Origin: JANOQP01 sp044227705
GTDB lineage: Bacteria > Bacteroidota > Bacteroidia > Chitinophagales > Saprospiraceae
DNA length: 12,692 nt
Assembly (NCBI GenBank): GCA_044227705.1
Contig: JBGAWE010000143.1
Location: 1 to 12,692 of the forward strand
Direction of reading: 5' to 3'
Below, one piece after another: positions 6,847 to 12,692 of this stretch. Numbering within the stretch: position 1 is the first letter of the stretch; every line of letters starts with the position of its first letter. The translations under genes were made by a program, and so were the position numbers. Below the pieces are notes generated by a model. The model searched no databases, was not told the DNA's origin, and saw nothing but the letters and a program-made list of their open reading frames with translations.

Positions 6847-7446
6847 ATGTCCGAATTTGACTACAAACAGGAGCTCGTCCTCGAAGACGACCGCGCCCTC
6901 CTTCGCCCGATCCAGCTCGACGACTTCGACCGCCTTGTCCATTTTTCAATTAGCGAGCCAGAAATCTGGCGGTATTCGCTCTCCACGATCAACAGCCCCG
7001 AGACGCTGCGAGCCTATGTCGAGGCTGCGGTTGCCGGGCGTGAGGCGGGGGCCTGCTACCCGTTCGCCGTCTATGACAAATTGCTCGGCCGCTGGGCCGG
7101 TTCGACGCGCTTTTACGAAATCGACCCGCGCAACGGCTCCGTCGTCGTCGGCTATACTTGGTACGGGAAGGCTTTTCAGGGAACCGGGCTGAACAAGCAC
7201 TGCAAGTTTCTCTTGCTGCGCCATGCGTTCGAGGTTTGGGGGATGCACCGCGTCGAGCAGCGGGCGGACGTGAAGAATCTGCGCAGCATTGCCGCCATGA
7301 AATCAACCGGCTGCACGGTCGAGGGGGTCTTGCGCGACCACCTTCCACTGCCCGACGGCACGCGGCGGAGCAGCATCATCTTGAGCATTTTGAGGAGTGA
7401 GTGGCTCGACGGGGCAAGGGAGCGGCTTTTTGAGAAACTTGTTTGA
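6847..7446 (+). CDS. GNAT-family N-acetyltransferase (RimJ/RimL-like)
   Basis: The 199-residue protein starts with the beta-strand LLRPIQLDDFDRL (18-30) typical of RimJ/RimL-type GNAT enzymes. The acetyl-CoA pyrophosphate-binding loop is QGTGLN at 111-116, within YTWYGKAFQGTGLNKHCK. The C-terminal half has the family pattern DVKNLRSIAAMKSTG...EGVLRDH (141-165), where the Asn and the AMKSTG helix help bind the cofactor. From the family, it transfers acetyl from acetyl-CoA to an amino group, for example a protein N-terminus, an amino acid derivative or a drug; the acceptor is not evident. There is no signal peptide, so it is cytoplasmic. It ends two bases before the stop of the convergent subtilase. 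Its neighbours give no functional clue. Confidence 0.85.
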   Translation: MSEFDYKQELVLEDDRALLRPIQLDDFDRLVHFSISEPEIWRYSLSTINSPETLRAYVEAAVAGREAGACYPFAVYDKLLGRWAGSTRFYEIDPRNGSVVVGYTWYGKAFQGTGLNKHCKFLLLRHAFEVWGMHRVEQRADVKNLRSIAAMKSTGCTVEGVLRDHLPLPDGTRRSSIILSILRSEWLDGARERLFEKLV

Positions 7447-7448
7447 GC

Positions 7449-8135
7449 CTACTGCACGACCATCTTCACCATCTGCCGCCAACTCCCGCCGTCGACGACC
7501 ACTTGATAAAGCCCTTTCGGCAGATCGATTTCGCTCATCGGATAGCTCATCGAGGTCTGGTTCAATTCCAGTTCGACCTGCCGCAAGGCCCGACCGTCGC
7601 CGCTGAAAATCGAGACAAGCACCGGCCCAGCCGACGGGATTCTGTTGAAATTGATGACAAACGCCCCGTCGTTTGGGTTGGGCTGGATTTGGCAGCCCGG
7701 CGCGGCTGTCGGCTCGTCAGTGCCGAGTGCGATGATGCTGACCGTTTTCACTTTCGTGTTCGTCCCGCAGATGCTGGTCGCCGTCAGGCTGACCTGATAA
7801 TTGCCGGTCGCCGCGTAGTCGTGGACGGGGCTGAGGTCGGTCGAGGTCGTGCCGTCGCCAAAGTTCCAGAGGAAGGCCGTCCCGGCCGTCGTCGTGTTCG
7901 CGAAGGTGACGGTGTTGAGGTTGGCAGCCGAGTTGAAGTTGGCCACTGGTGCCGAGCGGACGACGAGCTTGCGACTTGCGGTCGCCTCGCCGATGCCGTT
8001 TTTCACCGTCAAATTGATGGTTTTTGTGCCAACGGTCGGGTATTTCACCTTGTGTGGCCCGGCGGTCAGGGCCGTCGCAGGAGACGCACCGGCACCGAAA
8101 GCCCAGTTGTACGCAACGTGGCCGTCCCGGTCGAT
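7449..8135 (-). CDS. Intact 3' part of the S8 subtilase: PKD domains and T9SS type A sorting domain
   Basis: This frame is open from just after a TAA at 8136-8138 to the TAG stop at 7449-7451. It holds the end of a first PKD domain (NWAFGAGASPATA, GTKTINLTVKNGIGEA) and a complete second PKD domain (PVANFNSAANLNTVTFANT, FLWNFGDGTTSTDLSP, GNYQVSLTATSICGT). The final 90 or so residues are a T9SS type A sorting domain: IQPNPNDGAFVINF, LVSIFSGDGRALRQ, DLPKGLYQVVVDGG, ending MVKMVVQ. The sorting domain directs export across the outer membrane and is normally cleaved at the surface. No frame break is seen here. A gene caller may report it as a separate short ORF starting at the internal ATG 8048, but that is not a real start. 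Confidence 0.8.
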   Translation of the reverse strand: MDRDGHVAYNWAFGAGASPATALTAGPHKVKYPTVGTKTINLTVKNGIGEATASRKLVVRSAPVANFNSAANLNTVTFANTTTAGTAFLWNFGDGTTSTDLSPVHDYAATGNYQVSLTATSICGTNTKVKTVSIIALGTDEPTAAPGCQIQPNPNDGAFVINFNRIPSAGPVLVSIFSGDGRALRQVELELNQTSMSYPMSEIDLPKGLYQVVVDGGSWRQMVKMVVQ

Positions 8136-8162
8136 TTATTGCGCAGTCACTGTGTCTCCCCC

Positions 8163-8520
8163 AGATGGCGGGGCCAGCGGAGGCGGCAAAACTGGCCAAT
8201 GGTGCGACAATCGGCTCGTTGAGGATGCCGATGTTGTCGAGGTATATGTTGTTGCCGTACCCGTTTTCGAGGGTGAAACGGAATACCACCTTCTGCCCGC
8301 TGAACTGCGAGACCAAATGCGTTGCCGTTGCCAGCCGCGCAGAAGCCGTGGGGGCGAACTGCCCACCCTGTGGGTCGGCCGTTGAGAGGTCGTCGGAGCA
8401 ACGGTGCCAGATGGTGACAGGCCCGTCGGCCCCGCAGTTGCCGAAGGCATCGACCCGCAGACAGTCAAAATAGGCCGGGTCGGTGTAGCGGGCATAGGCC
8501 AAATCAAAAACGAGCAACGG
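8163..8520 (-). pseudogene. Subtilase fragment: second half of the MAM-like domain
   Basis: One frame reads LVFDLAYARYTDPAYFDCL, then VTIWHRCSDDLSTADPQGG, VSQFSGQKVVFRFTLENGYG and NNIYLDNIGI. 'Yl.DNI.i' is the usual close of MAM-like or choice-of-anchor domains in T9SS cargo. PLASFAASAGPAI then begins the first PKD domain. The frame breaks at a GGGGG run on the minus strand (8158-8162), and the PKD continues elsewhere as GDTVTAQ, then NKSTGTAT, then YNWAFGAGASPATA. Confidence 0.7.
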
Positions 8521-8662
8521 CGGCTACGCGCTCCGGTGAGGTCGAAAGGCGGTGTGCGCAAATGGTCGACCTCTGTGGTGTCTGGGTAGTTGAAGATGTT
8601 GACGGTCGCCGCATGGGTACCGTCGCTGTCGATGCCGACGACCAACTCGCTCAAGGCCCAGG

Positions 8663-9070
8663 TCAGGTTCCGTCGGGGTTCTCGATGCTCCAAAAAGCGG
8701 GAGGAAAGACTGCGCCCTCGAAAGGCTCCTTCACGCCGAAGCCGACGCCCGCGTTGATGTCGACGGAGAGGTTGAGGGCCAGAGAGTCGTTGTAATGCAC
8801 TGTCTCGCCGGGCAATTTGGAGAAGGCCTTTAGCCGTTTCGACAGAGAGGTTTGCAGGTCGATTTTTTGTGAGAAACAAAAATCGGTCGTCGCGCCCGGC
8901 AACAAGTTTCCGATGAATAGCTCGGTTACCGGCGGATTGTTCCCGAAGAGATAGGTGACGGGAAAATAGCTCGCCGCCTCCGTACCGTCGTTCGTGATTT
9001 TGACGGAAACCGGCTGCTGGAAGGGGCCGCACGAGATGAGGTTGGCCGTCGAAGGCTCGCTGGAAACCAA
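8663..9070 (-). pseudogene. Subtilase fragment: CARDB-like domain
   Basis: One clean frame of about 135 codons reads VSSEPSTANLISCGPFQQ, VSVKITNDGTEAASYFPVTY, FIGNLLPGATTDFCFSQKIDL. This is the pattern of CARDB-type adhesion domains in secreted Bacteroidota proteins ('SCG...V.v.i.N.G'). It leads into VFPPAFWSIENPDG, the start of a MAM-like or lectin-like domain. That domain continues one frame over as NLTWALSELVVGIDSDG and VNIFNYPDTTEVDHLRTPPFDL, then another frame over at about 8520 as LVFDLAYARYTDPAYFDCL. The shift at 8668-8672 is repaired by one extra A, from GGAACC to GGAAACC. Confidence 0.65.
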
Positions 9071-10036
9071 TCAGGCCGAAGGTCGTTCGGCTGTGGGCAG
9101 TTGACCAATCCGCCTGGAAATTTCACGGTGGTGATGCGCCTCCCTGCTCTGTCGGCGGGTCGGCCCGCACCGACAACCACCTTTCAACCGATGGGTCGTT
9201 GATAGGAAAAGTAAGCGACGTCCCGCCCGTCGTGCCGATGCTGTCCATGCGCGTTTGGCCGAGCATGAAAACGTCGTATCGGTCGGCGCCCGCGACGGCA
9301 GGCCATGTAGGGCTGGCTTTTTGTCGGGCAAACTTTGTCTATCAGCAAGGTGTCGGGCTGCGTGATGATGGTGAACGGCGCGGGGGTCTTGAACTCTTTG
9401 CCGTCGCGCTTTATCCTGAAAAGGCAGTTGCCGCTGACTGCTGACGGCACAGTCCACTCGAAATGCTCTCTCCGTGGGGGCAACCTCGGTGACAAAATTG
9501 CCTGACGCGCTGCCGTTTGCTGAAAGCTCGATGGAAAATCCTCGCCCGTTTTGCCGAAAGCGTCCCAATGCACCAGCTCCTTTTCGCCGGGAACCATCCC
9601 CTCGCCGCCGATTGGATAGGTAAACTGGACCTCGTCGGTCAAGAACTCATAAACCAAAAAATAGCGCGACGGCCCCTGCGGCACCTCGAAACCGGAAATC
9701 TGCACAAGGTAATCGCCCGGCGCGGGGTCAGCGATGGAGACCTGCTCCATGTTGCTGAGGTGGTTCCGCCTGGCGCGCGGCGGGCGCGGAGAGGAGGTCA
9801 GGATCGGCAGTCGCTGTTCAAAACAAGCGGCTTCAATGTAGCCCTGCCGGGTGCGAACACGAGCAGGTCGAGGTCGTTGACCAATGCCTTCGCGCCAGCG
9901 AGGTCGCTTTCCGGGTCCGGCCAGTAGACCATGATTTTTGCCAGTTTCACCTTCGACGGGGATGGTCAGAGCCGTGTTTGTTCCACCGTTGTCGATCAGG
10001 CCGATATAGAAATGGTTGTCTTTCAACAAGTTGAAA
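9070..10036 (-). pseudogene. Subtilase fragment: post-catalytic beta-sandwich, Ig-like and FnIII-like domains, frame-shifted
   Basis: Read across frames, this part gives LAKIMVYWPDPESDLAGAK and LVNDLDLLVFAPG, the beta-sandwich after many S8 domains. Next is NMEQVSIADPAPGDYLVQISGFEVP, then an Ig-like domain starting FTYPIGGEGMVPGEKELVHWDAFG and continuing FSIELSANGSASGNF and HFEWTVPSAVSGNCLFRI. An FnIII-like domain follows with AVAGADRYDVFMLGQTRMDS and FPINDPSVERWLSVRA. Several breaks fall in homopolymers on the plus strand: GGGG at 9958-9961 (one base too many for the frame) and AAAA at 9535-9538 (one too few). Conserved residues are kept in every piece. Confidence 0.65.
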
Positions 10037-10150
10037 AGCCCGCAGGGCATTGAGATGGCCCCATCCGTATTGGAAATCTGGCCCGGGTTGCCGAGGTCGT
10101 TGGCAGTGTTGAGCAGCGCGGCTTTCACCAATCCAGCCGACGGCTCGACC

Positions 10151-10414
10151 TCACGTGTCGCTCGAAATCGGCCTGATGAGTTGTGAGAAAGTCCCCGCTG
10201 TGCCGGGCGAGGCGGCGGAGGTCCCGCCGAAGATCTGGTAGGTGTTGTCCGCGTCGGACGAGCCTTTGCTCTGACCGTGCGCGGAGAGGTCGGGCTTGAG
10301 CCGTCCGTCGGTTGCGGGCCCCCTGCTCGACGAGCTTTCGAGGGTGAAATCGGCGTAGAGGTTGGCGGTGGCGAGGGCATTCTTGGCCATCTTGTGCCCT
10401 CCGGTGATGTTGCC
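10151..10414 (-). pseudogene. S8 subtilase fragment with the catalytic Ser
   Basis: This frame carries GNITGGHKMAKNALATAN, SSSSRGPATDGRLKPDL and FGGTSAASPGTAG; Ser (codon 10217-10219) of GTSAASP is the third member of the triad. It is out of frame with the Asp/His part. It is also preceded by an in-frame TGA (10415-10417) at a position where the family has Trp (GQG-W-GNITGG). The next segment, EPSAGLVKAALLNTAND (about 10076-10135), is again in another frame. PDFQYGWGHLNALRAF, a hallmark near the end of the S8 domain, sits in yet another short frame at about 10036-10086. Confidence 0.75.
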
Positions 10415-10537
10415 TCAGCCTTGCCCTGCGCCGGTAGCCGTAATCGACGAACAGGCCCTGGTTGCCAGCTGAGAAGCTGTGCATCAGCATCGGGTTGTTG
10501 AAAAGCTGCTGGTCGACGGTCTGCGCGCGTGGGAGTC

Positions 10538-11545
10538 GTAGCCGGCGTTGCAGCCGTCAGAGCAGCTCGTGTTCGTCACAAGGATGTGCTCGGCGAGGCA
10601 GAGCGGAAGGGTCGTGTCCTGAAAGTCACTGGCGTAGTCGACGACCCAGATTTTGGAGCCGCTGGCCATTCCCTGCTGTGTCGGGTCGAGGTTCCCACCC
10701 CCGGCGAGGACGCCCGCGGTGCCGTCGCCGTGGTTGCTGAACTGGTTGGTGTTCTCCGAGACGTTGGTTATGCGCCCTTTAAAGTCGATGTGCGGCCCAA
10801 CGGCCCCGTCGTCGCGGGTCATCACGTTCACGCCTGTGCCGTCGAAGTGGAGGTTGCCCGCGTCGTTGTTGATGGCGTTTGAACGGTGCATCGACCGGCC
10901 GTGCGTGTCCTCCGGGACGCTGGGCTTCGGCTGGATTTCGAGCCATTTGATGAACGGCAAATCTGCCACTTTTTCAATGTCGGCAATCGGGATAAGGAGG
11001 TCGTAAATCCCGTTTTGGGTGCCCGTTTTGGTGATTTCAACCTTTTTCTCTTTGAAAAGCCGCGTCGCGTCGCCTTGCGAAAGCGTCGAAACCACCTGTG
11101 CGATGACCGCCACCCGCTCGCCGGTGACTGCCCATTCGCCGAGCGGCCGCTCCGTCAGGCTGCGGGCGAGCTTCCATTTCGTCTCGACCGGCATGACGGA
11201 CCGGATGCCGAGGCTGGTCATTTTTTTATGATCAAAACCGGCTGGAAAAACCGTCCGCCATGTTCCGTAGGATACGTAGTCGAGCGTCCGAAGGCCCATG
11301 TCGGCCATCCGCTGGCGGGCGGCTGCATCGGGGAGTTCGTAAAATTGAATGAACCTGATGGCCTGTCCATCGAAGGTTTCGTCTGTTGAAATGGACGGCT
11401 TCGCCTGAAAATCGGCCAAGTTTTCGGGGAAAACGGCTGTTCCAGATTTGAACCGAACGCGGTAGTCGTGGCTCTGCCCGAGCGTTTTCCCACAAAAAAT
11501 AAGGGAAGCAAAAAGGAGAAAGGAATGGAAGGAGGCGTGCTTCAT
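10538..11545 (-). CDS. Intact 5' part of the S8 subtilase: signal peptide, propeptide, Asp and His of the triad
   Basis: From ATG 11545 the frame is good for about 336 codons. Residues 1-24 form a signal peptide (MKHASFHSFLLFASL...ending TLGQ); the in-frame ATG at 11734 is rejected because it puts 63 arginine-rich residues before that signal. Residues 25-210 are propeptide-like, with IKWLEIQPKPSVPED at the end of the segment. The S8 domain begins about 216: VNVMTRDDG carries the catalytic Asp245, HGDGTAGVLAGGG carries His272, and MASGSKIWVVDYAS follows. The frame is lost after GYDS, and the next conserved piece (AQTVDQQLFNNP, then FSAGN with the oxyanion Asn) continues one frame over. The raw ORF runs on to 10484 but its last residues are out of frame. 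Confidence 0.75.
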
Positions 11546-11758
11546 GTTCGTGGCGAGGAGGATTTGTTGTGCCGGTCGAGGAGCCTGTGGGGCGAAAGTA
11601 GACAGCCGCCAATTGTCGGCAATCCGACGCGAAAGCATATAAATTTTGGAAAACTGTTTGGGCCGTCCCCGCACTTGGCGGCGAACCGCACATCGAGCAG
11701 TGTTGAACAAAACGGACAGGTTTTGCCTTTTCACCTGTAACTTTTGCCTTCTTTCAAC
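11546..11758. promoter_or_regulatory. Divergent intergenic region between the subtilase and mqnD
   Basis: This gap of 213 bases separates two divergent starts. Its right end, just before mqnD, holds a dyad (ACAGGT at 11716-11721 and ACCTGT at 11733-11738) and a direct repeat TTTTGCCTT (11721-11729 and 11742-11750, 21 bases apart). TAACTTTTG at 11738-11746 is one base longer than the Bacteroidota -7 element TAnnTTTG. On the subtilase side no clear promoter was recognised. No small gene was seen. Confidence 0.35.
11716..11750 (+). promoter_or_regulatory. Dyad plus 21-base-spaced direct repeat upstream of mqnD (possible operator)
   Basis: ACAGGT-N11-ACCTGT is a perfect six-base inverted repeat. 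TTTTGCCTT appears twice with starts 21 bases apart, that is two DNA turns on one face. The second copy ends eight bases before the mqnD ATG at 11759. This could be a binding site for a dimeric regulator; no regulator is encoded in the window. Confidence 0.3.
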
Positions 11759-12598
11759 ATGAAAATAGACATCGGCTTTTCACCCTGTCCGAACGACTGC
11801 TTCATCTTCGACGCGTTGGTTCACGGAAAAATCGACACCGAAGGGCTTGAGTTCAGCCCAGTGATGGAGGATGTGGAAACGCTCAACCAACTGGCTTTCA
11901 GGGGCCAGCTTGCGGTGACAAAATTGAGCTACCACGCCTTCGCCCAGCTAACCAACACCTATGCCTTGCTCGACGCGGGCAGCGCACTTGGCTTTGGCTG
12001 CGGGCCGCTGCTCATCGGGCGCGAGGTTTTGTCGCCAAACGAAATCAGATGGGCGACAGTCGCCATTCCGGGACGGCTGACGACGGCCAACTTCCTTTTT
12101 TCACTCGCCTTCCCAGACGTCGGGGAGAAAAGGGAAATGCTCTTTTCGGAAATCGAGGAGGCCGTCCTTTCGCGGTCTGCCGACGCGGGCCTCATCATCC
12201 ACGAGAACCGCTTCACCTTCGAGCAAAAGGGCTTGAAGAAAATCCTCGATCTCGGCGAGTTCTGGGAAGAGGAGACCGGTCTGCCCATCCCGTTGGGCGG
12301 CATCGTCGTCCGGCGAGACGTGCCGGAGGAGGTTCAAAAAAAAATAAATCGGGTGCTGCGCCGGTCGGTCGAACGGGCTTTTGCCGAGCCAGAGGGGACG
12401 ATGCCGTTCGTCCGGGAGCACGCCCAGGCCATGTCGGACGAGGTGATGCGGGCGCATATCTCGTTGTATGTCAATGAGTTCAGCGTCAGTTTGGGGGATA
12501 AAGGAAGGTCGGCTGTCGAGGCACTTTTCGAGATGGCGCGGGCCAAAAAGGTGGTGGAAAATTTCAATCCAAGAATTTTTTCAAATTGGCCTGTTTAG
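11759..12598 (+). CDS. mqnD: 1,4-dihydroxy-6-naphthoate synthase (futalosine menaquinone pathway)
   Basis: The 279-residue cytoplasmic enzyme converts cyclic dehypoxanthinyl futalosine to 1,4-dihydroxy-6-naphthoate, a step of the alternative (futalosine) menaquinone pathway. Family motifs run through the whole chain: IGFSPCPNDCFIFDALVHGKI (5-25), MEDVETLNQLA (36-46), VTKLSYHA (53-60), the GSALGFGCGPLLIG loop (74-87), LIIHENR (145-151) and GLPIPLGGIVV (174-184). His148 in IIHENR corresponds to the His proposed as catalytic in the Thermus enzyme. The fold is that of periplasmic solute-binding proteins with two lobes. ATG 11759 is preferred over 11744 because MKIDIGFSPCPND is the usual start. 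MqnA belongs to a related family but lacks this exact FSPCPND start. The gene stands alone here; the other mqn genes are not in the window. Confidence 0.92.
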   Translation: MKIDIGFSPCPNDCFIFDALVHGKIDTEGLEFSPVMEDVETLNQLAFRGQLAVTKLSYHAFAQLTNTYALLDAGSALGFGCGPLLIGREVLSPNEIRWATVAIPGRLTTANFLFSLAFPDVGEKREMLFSEIEEAVLSRSADAGLIIHENRFTFEQKGLKKILDLGEFWEEETGLPIPLGGIVVRRDVPEEVQKKINRVLRRSVERAFAEPEGTMPFVREHAQAMSDEVMRAHISLYVNEFSVSLGDKGRSAVEALFEMARAKKVVENFNPRIFSNWPV

Positions 12599-12604
12599 CA
12601 ATTT

Positions 12605-12621
12605 TTGGCACGGTGTTGGCA
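12605..12621 (+). promoter_or_regulatory. Sigma-54-type (-24/-12) promoter candidate
   Basis: TTGGCACGGTGTTGGCA matches the RpoN consensus TTGGCACG-N4-TTGCA at all but one position, with GG and GC exactly 12 bases apart as required. It lies seven bases after the mqnD stop and points rightward, so its target gene is beyond the window. An enhancer-binding activator would be needed. Confidence 0.45.
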
Positions 12622-12674
12622 TCAAATAAGGCGTGTAAGTTTTGGTTAAAGAATTGTAAAATTCGTTTTTCAGC

Positions 12675-12692
12675 CCGAGGCAACGGCCTCGG
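12675..12692 (+). terminator. GC-rich hairpin at the right edge
   Basis: CCGAGGC and GCCTCGG form a perfect seven-base stem with an AACG loop. It could end mqnD transcription, but any U-tract would lie outside the window. It could also be a leader hairpin for the transcript starting at the sigma-54-type site. Confidence 0.3.

Larger units (their letters stand above)
7449..11545 (-). pseudogene. T9SS-targeted S8 subtilisin-like protease, large multidomain; reading frame broken many times
   Basis: A single gene of about 1,360 codons can be followed on the minus strand by moving between frames. Domain order: signal peptide, propeptide, S8 catalytic domain (Asp near 10811-10813, His near 10730-10732, Ser codon 10217-10219). 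Then come a beta-sandwich with VYWPDPESDLAG, an Ig-like and an FnIII-like domain, a CARDB-like domain, a MAM-like/lectin-like domain, two PKD domains and a T9SS type A sorting domain. Breaks lie near 10521-10537, 10431-10441, 10145-10185, 10081-10087, 10034-10041, 9958-9961, 9808-9812, 9762-9772, 9535-9538, 9465-9472, 9296-9306, 9136-9145, 9065-9090, 8668-8672, 8524-8535, 8158-8162, 8137-8143 and 8113-8120. There is also an in-frame TGA at 10415-10417 where the family has Trp. Both ends of the gene are clean. The cause is either local consensus error or recent inactivation. If intact, it would be a secreted cell-surface endopeptidase exported through Sec and T9SS. Confidence 0.8.

Noticed and set aside
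7443..8222. Plus-strand ORF of 259 codons opposite the PKD/T9SS region
   Set aside because: The minus strand holds clear PKD and sorting-domain motifs; the plus ORF shows no domain.
8136..9032. Minus-strand ORF of 298 codons as a separate gene
   Set aside because: It mixes a short true piece of the subtilase (SELVVGIDSDG region) with out-of-frame sequence on both sides; it is not an independent gene.
9184..10380. Minus-strand ORF of 398 codons as a separate gene
   Set aside because: It joins real subtilase pieces with out-of-frame stretches and has no plausible start; it is part of the frame-broken gene.
8113..10537. Programmed frameshifting or stop readthrough as the reason for the broken frames
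   Set aside because: There are far too many breaks, in both directions, and without a shared slippery motif; error or inactivation is simpler.
1219..12692. CRISPR array, tRNA, rRNA, insertion sequence or integrase
   Set aside because: No spaced direct repeats of suitable length, no cloverleaf-like sequence and no transposase or recombinase motifs were seen on either strand.

Overview
The window looks like chromosomal DNA of a high-GC member of the Bacteroidota, probably near the Saprospiria or another gliding, environmental lineage. The basis is a C-terminal type IX secretion (T9SS) type A sorting domain behind PKD repeats, a secreted lysyl-endopeptidase-type protease, start codons without Shine-Dalgarno sequences, one upstream match to the Bacteroidota -7 element TAnnTTTG, and mqnD of the futalosine menaquinone route. 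The lineage is an inference; no marker gene is present.

Layout. (1) 1-1218, minus: the N-terminal 406 codons of a secreted S1-family protease that runs off the left edge. (2) 1384-3131, plus: two unrecognised, visibly less GC-rich genes joined by an ATGA overlap. Each codes for 291 residues: one N-terminal membrane helix, a helical body and a C-terminal beta-rich domain resembling the N-terminal half of the gliding/T9SS motor protein GldM. (3) 3219-5676, plus: membrane-anchored alpha/beta hydrolase, hotdog acyl-CoA thioesterase and metallo-beta-lactamase-fold hydrolase, the last two as a tight pair. (4) 5688-6722, minus: a Tat-exported S66 LD-carboxypeptidase, convergent with the MBL gene. 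(5) 6847-7446, plus: a RimJ/RimL-like GNAT acetyltransferase. (6) 7449-11545, minus: a large T9SS-targeted subtilisin (S8) with Ig/FnIII, CARDB-like, MAM-like and two PKD domains. Its reading frame is broken at fifteen or more places, all between about 8.11 and 10.54 kb. (7) 11759-12598, plus: mqnD. (8) 12599-12692: a sigma-54-like promoter and a hairpin at the right edge.

There is no single pathway. Two cell-surface or secreted proteases frame a set of envelope and housekeeping enzymes, with a menaquinone gene at the right. The items most worth following are the GldM-half-like gene pair and the dense cluster of frame breaks in the subtilase. In the subtilase, conserved protein sequence can be followed through all three frames, and several breaks lie in short homopolymers. 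That points to local consensus errors or very recent inactivation rather than old decay. No tRNA, rRNA, CRISPR array, insertion sequence or integrase was found.
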